Assembly: GCA_002946415.1 (NCBI GenBank)
Contig: NJPS01000031.1
Coordinates: 434,001-498,000, forward strand
DNA from: Rutstroemia sp. NJR-2017a BVV2
Taxonomy: Eukaryota; Ascomycota; Leotiomycetes; Helotiales; Rutstroemiaceae
Length of the DNA stretch: 64,000 nt
Direction of reading: 5' to 3'
The notes beneath the pieces were generated by a model. The model searched no databases, was not told the DNA's origin, and saw only the letters and a list, made by a program, of their open reading frames with translations. Position 1 is the stretch's first letter; every line of letters starts with the position of its first letter. Positions 46,663 through 58,917 of this stretch are shown in pieces. The position numbers and the translations under genes are program-made.

Positions 46663-48677
46663 TCAACAGACGGTCTTATACCATTTCTTCCACCTCGGCC
46701 AAGCCGCTTTTTCTGCTCGTTCTTCTGCCATGAGGGCCGGTAAATCTAATCCTCGCATGCCAGTCTTGAGATCCATATCTTTACATCTCATGATGGATGT
46801 TCTGTACAAAAGCTTATATGCTATGTAGAAAACAATGACAATTGGTGCCGCTAGATAGGCTAGGAAGAAGCTTTCCACTTGCCCAGCTGCACTCAGCTTC
46901 TCATAGCCGGTCGGCCAAGCTCCTGTCCAGAATTGGGCGATAAGGATGAGAACATTGAAGATGAATCCTACCCATGATCCAAAGACACCGGGTTGAGAAC
47001 GGAAAGCAAGCTCGTCTAGTGAATGTCCCTGCATCCTCCAAGCGCGTCGAAACCGTATATGAGCCAAGCAAATAGATCCCCATGTGAAGATCGAGGACAG
47101 CCCAGACAACGCAAGCATCCAGTCTAGGACAGTTCCCTGTGAGCCAGAATCGGCTGCATATGCAAGGAATCCAAGTGCAGACGAGACTCCGATAGCCACG
47201 ATAGGGCGACCCTTCCGATCGACATAGCCAAGGATTTTGGGGGCTTGGCCCTGATCTGCTAAAGCTGCCAAAGTTCTAGATGAACCAAAAACAGCTGAAT
47301 TGCCGACTGACAATACAGCAACAAGTATAACTGCATTCATCACAGATGGAAGAACATCTATGCCCGCATTTTGGATTGATATGACGAACGGTGATGCCGC
47401 GGCATTTGCGCTTCCTGCTGTGAGTAGTCGCTGATCGGTATAGGGAACAAGAAGCCCAACGAGTATCAGAGAAACGATGTAAAATAGAGTAATACGCCAG
47501 AAAACCTGCTTTACTGCGGTAGGTAACGACTTCCGAGGGTTTTGTGTCTCAGCAGCGGCGAGACCAACCAGTTCTGTCCCTGCAAATGCAAATGCTGCAG
47601 TGACAAAAACACTACATAGACCTTTGAATCCATTGTTGAAAGCTCCTGGATTCGTCCATAGTTTTCCGACTGCATAGCCCTCGGGATCAAGACCCCCACT
47701 ACAATTGAGTATAATAGCTAGAATTCTTCAATGGGGTCAGTACCATGTCCCGAAAGAGAGCACCATGAACGTACATATAGCCAATAATAGCAACGACTTT
47801 CACGATAGCGAAGAAAAACTCCGCTTCACCGTAGCCCTTAACACCGAACATATTTATCGATATAATAGTGATAAGGAATACTGTGACGAAAATCGCATGT
47901 TTATATCGCTGGTCGGTGTCCCAAAAGTCGATCGTGATGGACGCCGCAATGATTTCAAGGGGAAGTACGACGAGCCATTGCATGGCATAGTTCTGCAACA
48001 ATTAGCATCGTTCAAACAAGAACAGAATCGGTTCTTGTTACCCATCCCATCGCAAAACCCCAGGCCGGGTCGAGAAATCGAGTCGAGTACGCAGAGAAAG
48101 AGCCGGACACTGGGAAGAGGACCGCCATTTCACCGAGCGCGTGCACCTTTGACGATTTATCAGCTATGCTCGATCGTGTTATGGTTGGACAATTCAAATG
48201 CTTACCGTACAATACAGCATAAGCCCAATCAGTGTAAAGCATATGATCAGCGATGCAGGTCCGCCCGTCGCGAGAGATTTGCCTGATGCAACGAAAAGTC
48301 CAGTGCCTGTTCAAAAAATCAGTACTATGCATGGAAGGCTGCGAATCGGGGGGTTGACCTATAGACCCTCCAATCGCAATCATCTGGAGATGCCTTCCTT
48401 TGAGTCTTCGTGCCAGAGGAGAATTCGCAGTCGCTGCAGCAGCCACTTGCGGGTTAAAGACTCTACCATTCACACCAACAACCCCAGGCGGAGTTGTAGT
48501 GAGCGTCGGATCCCGTCTGAAACTATCCACAAAGCGACGTCCTATGCCATTCTGTATGTGCGTTACTGCCTCGTAACTAGGTTCTCCACGTCCGCTACTG
48601 TAATCAGGTGTCGTTGACTGGTCCTTGTCTGGATAAACCCCTCCCTTCTCCATGTCATTCAACTCGTAGCTACGCAT
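46663..48677 (-). CDS. Amino-acid permease (APC superfamily, GAP/YAT type)
   Basis: Minus-strand gene with exons 48677-48359, 48306-48206, 48146-48042, 47992-47775 and 47725-46663, closing to 601 residues. The ATG at 48677 is chosen; the in-frame codon two positions upstream is GTG. The N-terminal cytosolic tail of about 95 residues leads into LARRLKGRHLQMIAIGGSIG and TGLFVASGKSLATGGPASL, the classic first transmembrane segment with its unwound substrate site. Other family motifs are LGEMAVLFPVSGSFSAYSTR, ALGWNY-like FAMGWNYAMQWLVVLPLE, FVTAAFAFAGTELVGLAAAE and NSAVFGSSRTLAALADQGQA. About 12 transmembrane helices are apparent. It imports amino acids by proton symport at the plasma membrane; specificity is not readable. 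All four introns are 49-59 bp. Two GATA motifs lie upstream. Confidence 0.94.
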
Positions 48678-49821
48678 ATTCACTCAATCGCGGTATCGAT
48701 CGAAGTGTGGTGTCGCTAGTATCTCGGCGATGTGCGCCGAAGTTATCGGTCGCAGGCCTCGAGGGACCGCTGCGGCTAGAGGAAGAGGCTGGGCTGATTT
48801 TTCAAATTGAAGGCTCTCTATCGACTTCGTACCACGGATGGGTTGCAAGTGATGGTCGTTAAAGTGCTTGCAAACTCTCCATTATAGAATATGTATCGGC
48901 ATGATTGCAGTTGTATGAGCACAAGAGCCCGTATGGGGAAACAGGAGGATGATTCGTAGTCGAGACGGCACAGCTATCTTGGGCAGAAGGCTTATCTTCC
49001 CGAAAGAGATTGCGCGGAGTGATGGATAACACTTTCTGTTATATTTGGGGTAGGCGCTAGGGCTTATGCCAGAGACCCCAGCTTTCTAACCGTAGACCGT
49101 TGTAACCCCATGCAATCAGCTCAGCAGCTTCAGCTCGGTCCAAACAGTCGCACGAGTTGCATTGCACTGATGCACCATTGGACCCAATAATCCCGGACAA
49201 TGCTTTCACGCTATTTGGGCCTCCTCCAAGCTTCGGGACCGAGTTCTAGCAAAATCCAATCGTCCGAACACTTGCAATTGCACTTGCACTTGCACTTGCG
49301 GCACGGATGGTTTGCTTGTCAAAGTTGGATGGCCGAAGCGTCGGGACGAAAATAATGTTGTTGCCCCACTGAGATTAGATCAAAGATCTGGCCAGCTCTT
49401 GAAGCTTTATCAGATATGGGATGCTGACGCCCTTCAATCCGCACTGAGTGTCGTGTGAGGTTGGGAAACCACAAAAGACAAGCTCAATAGGCTCACCAAA
49501 AAGGTTCCTGACTCTCAAGTCGTTGCTATGGGATGAAATGGCTAGAGCATGACCTCATGAATTGTTTGGTAGATTTACCCGACTTCTCTTTCCCAAAGCA
49601 CAGAAAAGGACGCGCCTTTAAGGAATGCACAGGCACTACGATCGAACAATCTCTCCATCGCAGAAGGACTGGCTTATTTTGGATTATGTAAAGTAGATAC
49701 CCCAATGCTTGCTGAAAGAATAACGAGGCTTTCGGCCCTCAATATAAATTGGGATATGATAAGAATACAAGGTATCTACATGGTCACCATCGCTATATAC
49801 ACTTTTCTCCTTTCATTAAAA
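48678..49821. other. Intergenic region (permease promoter, mannosidase 3' end)
   Basis: This contains the permease promoter with GATA motifs (48974-48998 and 49407-49416) and a short CACTTG tandem near 49273-49297. No coding region is supported. Confidence 0.45.
48974..48998 (-). promoter_or_regulatory. Paired GATA motifs upstream of the permease
   Basis: On the gene's strand the sequence reads AAGATAAG and, 10 bp on, AAGATAG, both fitting HGATAR. They lie about 300 bp upstream of the permease ATG. Paired GATA sites are the known targets of the nitrogen regulator AreA/NIT2 in front of fungal permease genes. A further TATC/GATA dyad lies at 49407-49416. Function here is inferred. Confidence 0.4.
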
Positions 49822-52139
<2,318 letters not shown>

Positions 52140-52717
52140 GGAAACTTTAAGATCATTTCATTGACGGAAAGAGCGACTAAGAATAAACATAAAAAGATGT
52201 TGAATTTCAGGAAACTATTTGGTGCACATAGGGTGTTAGAATGACAAGTTGAGGACACCGTACGTAAGGCGGACAAGCCGAGCCTGAGAGTAATTTATCG
52301 AGATCTCGGCCTTGTAAGTCTTACCTTGAATACCACCCTAACCACCGTGCCCACCGTGCCCCCTTCAGCCTTGTACTGCACGTCGGAAATTCACCTCATA
52401 ATGAGCGACTGTAAGACAGCGGACAAGGAAATGGATAGCAAAATTCCGGCCTGTGAATTTTCGTTGCGACCTTTGTTGCCTCGGGGGACAACATCACTTG
52501 TGCTTCCTAGCTTGTCGAGCAACAGTTGTTTACTAGTGCTTGAGGTTCGTGAACGAGGGGTGGATCCTCGCAATTCCTTTGGGTGCGCCACGACATCTAG
52601 AATCTCTAACTTCTCCCCAATTCAAGACATACAGAGTTTCCCTCGTCAAATATATCAGAAGTATCGTCAGCTCAAGTGACTTCAAGGTTTGACTGTAGTT
52701 AGTGCTAAGCTCACAAG
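52140..52717. other. Divergent gap, mannosidase / ATG10
   Basis: This 578-bp region must hold both promoters. No motif is recognised. Confidence 0.45.
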
Positions 52718-53546
52718 ATGACCCATCGGCAAGAATATCGTCAGTGGCCATTCCTTGCAGAAGAGGAATTCGAACTTGCATGCGCACTTCTGGATCGAAG
52801 GTATATTAGAGCAAAGCTGGGTCCTGCAAGGAAAAACTTGAAGTTACGTGTAGCCCATACTGCCACAACTGGCACATGTTACGTTGAAATCCTGCGATTG
52901 TTACTACCTCCCAAAGACGAGGATGATCTGTCGAATGCCCTCGAAAAGCTGAGTAGCGGATATGCTCCGCGTTCTGTTCCAAGCTTAGAAGTCGAGATGA
53001 TGGATGACGATGGTGACGAGGTCAGTGTTGCAGTTGAACCATGTTTCAGTCGTTTGACAAGATGTAGGAGGTTCTGCGTCCGGATAGCGACTCAGTGAAA
53101 CAGGGTGGAGGACTTCCACGATATAGCTTGCATTCACATCAACCATATGTTACATACGAAATCCATCTGCACCCTACTTATAGGATGCCCACCTTATGGT
53201 TTACGCTCCATGACCTACCTATGAACGAACCTGCATTTGATTTGAATTCCGTTTACCGATATCTGGTCCCTGAGGGGTATAAGAGCCAACTTCGTGCCGT
53301 TGGTGTCATGGGCGGAATCTCTGCTGCTGTGAGTACTAAGGTATAATCAATGTGAGAATATATTTCTAACAAGCGCAGCCGCATCCTCTCACAGATGTGC
53401 CCGCGTTCTTTATTCATCCTTGCCAGACAAAAGAGGCCATGGAGGATTTCGATTGTCCCATCAATGACTACATGATGCTATGGATTGGCTTGGTAGGCGC
53501 ATGTGTGGGTTTATGGATGCCTCCCGAAATGGCAGAAGACATATGA
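52718..53546 (+). CDS. ATG10: Ubiquitin-like-conjugating enzyme ATG10
   Basis: Three exons (52718-53020, 53068-53328, 53379-53546) give 243 residues. Atg10 is the E2-like enzyme that conjugates Atg12 to Atg5 during autophagosome formation. The catalytic block is VPAFFIHPCQTKEAM with active-site Cys203 in the HPC motif shared by Atg3 and Atg10. The core fold strands are VTYEIHLHPTYRMPTLWFTL and a linker with LNSVYRYLVPEGYKSQLRAV. The N-terminus (REYRQWPFLAEEEFELACAL) has the tryptophan/phenylalanine-rich start typical of Atg10. There is an acidic loop before intron 1. It lacks the long handle region of Atg3, so Atg10 is the better call. It converges with the U2B''-like gene, with 198 bp between stops. 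Confidence 0.9.
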
Positions 53547-53744
53547 AATATATCAAGGTGGAGGATTGAGAATCACATGAGAGCAAAAACTGATATGGCA
53601 AAATAGAGCAGATATGTTGTGTTAGTCAAGAATCTAAGTCCAGATCCGATCACATTCTGACTGGATAGCTTTAGATAGAATCCAGGAATCCCATTTCTTA
53701 TACGCCTTAGAACTCCAACGCCTATCATGCTTCCACACACTTTC

Positions 53745-54413
53745 CTAATCATCGTCACTATCTTCCTCCATAGCAACATCTCCATCGCTATCCTCTTCAT
53801 CGTCTTCTTCTTCCCTCCGTCTCTTCTGCCCCACCACGCTTGTAGTAGGACTTTTTCCATCTTCTGTATCATGATCGGGGGCAGGAGCGGGCACCTTGAG
53901 AGATGAAGGTGGAGGAGGTAGGGTATTGCTCGGGGCGGTGGCCGCCATGGCTGCAGAAGGTGGTGCATTGAAGATACTTTGTTGCAATTCAGTTGCGGTC
54001 ACAGCACCGGCGGCTGCAGAAGGCATGCGGAATGTTCCATCTAGCTTGGCTATGGTATCTGACTTTGACTTCGCATATTGAATTTGCTAGAAAAGTGTTA
54101 GTTCCACAAGTACGGTTTGAAGAACTGCATGCCAACTAACCATTTCCCGGCCCAGGAACTCGAATCCTTGCAGTGCTCTCATAGCTTGGGTTGCGGTCTG
54201 AATGTCTCTATATACCACGTGCGCCTGGCCTCTCATTTTCATAGTCTTAAGAGCAACTACATCGAGAACGGGTCCATAAGTGGAGCACAAGGTGTAAAGC
54301 TCCCGGCGTAAATCATCTTTTTGGATCTTGGACGAAGGCAGATTGGTGATGTACAGCGTCTGATTGGGAGGGAAGGATGTTCTTACAGGAATACCCTTTG
54401 CTGCGGCGGCCAT
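53745..54413 (-). CDS. U2 snRNP B''/U1A-like RNA-binding protein
   Basis: Minus-strand gene with two exons (54413-54141, 54086-53745), 204 residues. One RRM covers residues 15-95. RNP2 is LYITNL (20-25) and RNP1 is RGQAHVVY (61-68), with the U1A/U2B'' hallmark start PPNQTLYITNL and the closing LGREMQIQYAKSKSD. These features define the U1A/U2B''/SNF family that binds a stem-loop of U1 or U2 snRNA in the spliceosome. Animal members have two RRMs. Here the second is missing, replaced by an Ala/Pro linker and an acidic tail (EEEDDEEDSDGDVAMEEDSD), closer to the short yeast Msl1 layout. The intron falls just before QIQYAKSKSD. It shares a 237-bp divergent promoter with ARC40. Confidence 0.9.
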
Positions 54414-54650
54414 TTTGTCAAAAGTCGAGAGCTGTTCTTGCCAAATCGGAGCTGCCTCTCGAAATGCACGAGTTAATTTTCAGAGCCTGGTTTTCGCAGC
54501 CTCGTGCTAGTCAAACAAGGGCTAGCTCAATAGCTTGTGTACTTGTACCTGGACCCACGACATCATCTTACACCCATGCATATGCCAACATAGAAGCATT
54601 ATTAAAGTACATTGATAGTAGAGAGCTCCTCCTATCAAGAAGCCACGAAA
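54414..54650. promoter_or_regulatory. Bidirectional promoter, U2B''-like / ARC40
   Basis: The two start codons are 237 bp apart on opposite strands. No specific binding site was recognised. Confidence 0.5.
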
Positions 54651-55848
54651 ATGTCCGATCCAGAAGTTCACCACCTGTTCCATCATCCTATCGCGGATCA
54701 CTCTTTCTCAGCCGATAGGCAAACCCTAGCTGTCGCACGAGACACCAGCGTTGAGCTCTACGGGCGAGCCGGGAACGGTTTCAAGCTTAAGGATGAATTG
54801 AAAGGCCACGATAAGACTGTTACAAGTGTCGATATTGCGCCCAACAGCGGAAGAATTGTGACATGCTCTCAAGGTCTGTTTACTACTTAATTGCTGATGA
54901 AGCACAAAATGCTGATTGACTCCTATTCAGATCGAAATGCTTTGGTTTGGGAACCGTCTGCCACCGGCTATAAGCCAACCCTCGTTCTTCTTCGAATCAA
55001 TCGCGCTGCGACGTTTGTTCGATGGTCTCCGTCCGAAACCAAGTTCGCCGTTGGATCAGGAGCCAGAGTGATTGCTATCTGCTACTTCGAGGAGGAAAAC
55101 GACTGGTGGGTTTCGAAACACATCAAGAAGCCAATTCGCAGCACAATTACAACAGTAGCATGGCACCCAAACTCCGTTCTGTTGGCAGCAGGTTCCACTG
55201 ATGCTCATGCGAGAGTGTTCTCGAGCTTCATCAAGGGGGTGGACGCTAGACCAGAACCAGGAGTGTGGGGTGAACGACTGCCTTTTAACACTGTCTGTGG
55301 TGAATATCTTAACAACTCGGCCGGTTGGGTACACGCAGTCTCGTTTTCGCCGAGTGGAGATGCCTTGGCTTTTGCCGCTCACGATAGCAGTATCACTGTG
55401 GTGTACCCCAACGGCGCAGACCAGCCACCCAAGGCTGTTGTCAGCGTCAGCACGCAGCTTCTTCCTTTTATGAGTTTGATCTGGAATGGCGAAGCTGAAA
55501 TCATCGCGGCTGGATATGATTGTGAAGCTTTCAGATTCGGTGGTTCTGAATCAGGCTGGCAGCTCACTGGTTCCATGGAGTCAAAGGGCGGCCCTGTTAA
55601 AGATGCAGGCGAGGAAAGCGCTTTCAATATGTTCAAGCAGATGGATTTGAAAGGAAAGGTCAAGGATGATACCCAGCTCAAAACTGTGCATCAAAACACC
55701 ATCAGCACCATTCGTGTTTATGAAGGATCGAGCAGCGGTGTTAGCAAATTCAGTAGTAAGTATCTCAAATCACTGAGAAACAGAAATCAAAAACTAATTT
55801 TATCTAGCGAGCGGTGTCGATGGAAGAATTGTGATCTGGAACGCATAG
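54651..55848 (+). CDS. ARC40: Arp2/3 complex subunit 1 (ARPC1/ARC40)
   Basis: Three exons (54651-54873, 54931-55755, 55808-55848) encode 362 residues. The final exon adds only 13 residues, ending in GRIVIWNA. It is a seven-bladed WD-repeat protein of the Arp2/3 complex, which nucleates branched actin filaments at endocytic patches. Diagnostic segments are HHLFHHPIADHSFSADRQTL at the start, SQDRNALVWEPSATGYKPTL, RINRAATFVRWSPSETKFAV, VCYFEEENDWWVSKHIKKP-like ICYFEEENDWWVSKHIKKPI, STITTVAWHPNSVLLAAGST, and SAGWVHAVSFSPSGDALAFA. The insertion carrying the Arp-binding helix is near KGGPVKDAGEESAFNMFKQM. Length fits fungal homologues. The ATG at 54651 is preferred to an in-frame TTG 13 codons upstream. 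Confidence 0.95.
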
Positions 55849-56669
55849 TAAATAAGGCCAAATAAAGCACGTGTGTCACCTACTTACTCTTTCTCGGAAG
55901 AATCATGTACCTTTACTTTATCTGCTCTTTTCCTTGCGTGACGTGACTCTCAAATTCAATGTCATGGCGGGATATGCAGCAACAGATGGATAAGACGAAA
56001 AGGGAGTCTGAGACTGATGTGAGAGAACCTACATGCATTTAATCGCCCATGCATACTGTATCTTAAGTAGTAGTGGTCCTAGTGTGCAGCAAGAGCCGCG
56101 AGATCTTGATACGACGCAGAGTCCAGAATAAAAATGCCACTCATTGCACTGCTGTAGTTCATAAACTTCACTGGACTTTGTAGATAGTAATGCATCTGCC
56201 GGCAGAAGCTGCTTCCAATGTCCATGCCGACAGATCTACGGACAACCCCCAATCTGCCTTTGTGTAACCCGTGTTTCCGGATCTACAGTACAAAGCGGAT
56301 AAGATCTATGAGGGGAGGAGGGGTCAATATTACACCATCCTTTCCTATCTTAAGCGATCCACTGAATGGCATGGAATATTTGCTTAAGGTCGTGCTTCAT
56401 GTACACTAGGGATCAGGGACTGTTTGGGGTGTTTTTCGCTTACTACAGGGCGTCTCTTGTCCGGCTTCACCCATGTGGGATGCCCAATTAGGTAGTTGCG
56501 ACGAGATAGATAGGTTTATATATGTAGCCGATCTCTTCCACTTAGACAAAAATTATCACAACCCACTTCGGTGCCACGGTTCGGAAGTGTTACCAATAGG
56601 TACCGTAAGCTACCAGTTATTCCTCAGGTAGCATCGTGGGTTTCTTTGTTGCAAACCACTGAGCAAGAG
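55849..56669. other. Intergenic gap
   Basis: ARC40 3' UTR and the promoter of the flavin monooxygenase gene. No feature recognised. Confidence 0.4.
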
Positions 56670-58228
56670 ATGGCTATCAAGTCTGTGGCAATCATTGGTG
56701 CCGGTCCTGCCGGTGCTATCACGATTGATGCTCTGGCGCAGGAGCAAGTCTTCGATAAGATCCGAGTCTTCGAGAGGAGGGAAAAGGCCGGAGGGTGCTG
56801 GTAGGTACATGCTTTCATCCCGGATTCAGCAGTTCCCTGATTGTTTATAGGATTGAAGATCCAGAGGACCATGTCCAGCAATATCCGGACTTCGAAAAAA
56901 TTGCCACCCGTACACCGGATGAGACACTGCCTATCCCCTCTGAATTACCTGCTGTTCGTCCACATAATGAGCAGTATCGATTTTCAGAAACGTCAATATA
57001 TCCAGCCTTAGAGACAAATATAGACGCGTTCGCAATGTCATTTTCTCAGGAGCCAATTCCGGAAACTAGATCTGAAATTAGTATCAAAAGGCATGGTGAA
57101 GACTCCCCCTTTCGGCATTGGAAAGTCATTGAGGAATATATCCAAGGCCTCGTGGATAGAAAGAGTTACTCGGATTTTGTGTCTTATGACACCACGGTAG
57201 AACTTGTCCATAAAGATCAGGATACGGGGAAATGGGTTTTAACGTTACGGAAGCCACTCGAGAATGGATCCGAGGATAGATGGTGGACAGAAGCCTTCGA
57301 TGCAGTTGTTGTAGCATCTGGGCACTACAGTGTTCCATTCATCCCTTCAACTCCAGGCCTTGCTGCTCTATCCCAGAACTTTCCGGGCAGCGTCCTGCAT
57401 TCCAAAGCTTGGCGCAAGCCCGAGACGTACCGTGGAAAGCGTGTAATTGTTGTAGGTGCCAGTATATCCGGCCCAGATATATCATACGCTCTGGCTGACT
57501 TCGTCGAAAACCCCCTCCATTCTGTGGTGCGAGGTAAATATCATCCTTACTTCTTCGATTATGCCTTTCAGCACCCTAACATTCTGCGGCGTCCACCAAT
57601 CTCCCACATAACTTCGAATATTGAGAATGATGAACGGACAGTTCATTTCGAAGATGGTACCAAGCTGGAGAAGGTAGACTATATAATCTTCGGAACCGGA
57701 TATTCATGGACCCTTCATTTTCTCCCCGAGCTCGCTTCTACAATCCGCAACAATCGCCTCCCTAATCTCTATCAGCACATCTTCTGGCGCGAAGATCCGA
57801 CGTTGACGTTCGTTGGTGCTCTGGCAGCTGGTTTCACATTTAAAGTGTTCGAATGGCAGGCTGTTCTCGCAGCACGATTTCTAGCTGGACGTATCACGCT
57901 TCCATCTGCCGAAGAGCAGAAAAAATGGGAGGATGATAGAATTGCATTGAAAGGGGATGGCGTGCCATTTACCGCGCTCTATCCTGACTTTGAGGAGTAT
58001 TTCCAGACAATCAGACAAATGGCTGGTGAACCTACGGACGGCAAGGGGAGGAGCCTACCTAGGTTTGAGAAGTGGTGGAGAGAAGGCTTCGATAGGGGAC
58101 ATTTGAAGAGGATTGAGATGTGGAAGAGAGGGAACGAGAAGGCTAGAATAAGGATGGAGAAAGATCATGAGGCAAGTCTTATGGGAACAACAAGTGCCAC
58201 GTTGTTACCTGCCGCTTTGCAGGCTTAG
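56670..58228 (+). CDS. Flavin-containing monooxygenase (FMO family)
   Basis: Two exons (56670-56800, 56851-58228) give 502 residues. The ATG directly before AIKSVAIIGAGPAG is chosen; the longer upstream frame starts with GTG. FAD-binding GAGPAG is at 10-15. The acidic end of the Rossmann strand is VFERREKAGGCW. The FMO-identifying motif FxGxxxHxxxY/W appears as FPGSVLHSKAWRKP. The NADPH-binding site VIVVGASISGPDISYAL has GASISG, and FGTGYSWTLHFLP is the family's ATG-like motif. These enzymes oxygenate nitrogen, sulfur or carbonyl groups of small molecules using NADPH and O2. There is no signal or membrane segment except a mildly hydrophobic C-terminus (TSATLLPAALQA). It has no clear biosynthetic neighbours, so the role is open: detoxification or thiol metabolism. 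Confidence 0.92.
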
Positions 58229-58917
58229 TCGTTTTGAATGCAACATTTTGGCCTACAGGCACACAGAGCTAGAGGAGGTGATGAACTCAATGTTTTTTTC
58301 GTATCACTCATAAGGCCCTGCTTGCCCTCTCATGATTGCTGCGTCTGAGTTGGTCAAAAAACCAAGGAAAGTTACCAAGTGATTGAGAATACTTTGAAGG
58401 AAGGGTTGAGGTCGATATTGCTGAGACTGGATAACCTCACTAAGTCTGCTTCGCCTTCATCTCAAAGTCTCTTTCAAGGTAGTTGGTAAGAAATGAATAT
58501 GAGAAGCGGACCAGGGACTAGCCGTGTCTAAAAATACTTGTTAGCAGTAACGTACCATCGAACTTGAGTCTCTCCACCACCGGACATCTACTTTTATCAC
58601 ATCATTATTATGACTGGCTGTAGTGAATATGCTTAATGAAAGCCGAAGCCAATCACGGTGGTCAACCACAACTCAGAAGTCCATGAATTACTGCACCTCT
58701 TCATACCTGTCACAAAGTATGAGGTTCTTCGGTGGATATTTTATGATGAAATATAAAGGATAAGTAGATAAATAGCTTAGTAAATCCCCCACTGGGCGTT
58801 GCTGAACATCCTCATTGCCCATTCATTATAGCTCCGCAAACTGGATCTCTGATCGAGGAATTCGGCTACCTCGATATACATTCCTAACCAACGATATCTA
58901 GTAGTATCCAAAAATGA
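58229..58917. other. Convergent intergenic gap
   Basis: 3' ends of the FMO gene and the following unknown gene. Nothing recognised. Confidence 0.45.

Noticed and set aside
46663..48683. GTG start two codons upstream for the permease
   Set aside because: Fungal nuclear genes start with ATG; the ATG at 48677 is used.
52718..53546. ATG3 as an alternative to ATG10
   Set aside because: The protein is too short and lacks the acidic handle region; the HPC motif context and N-terminus fit Atg10.
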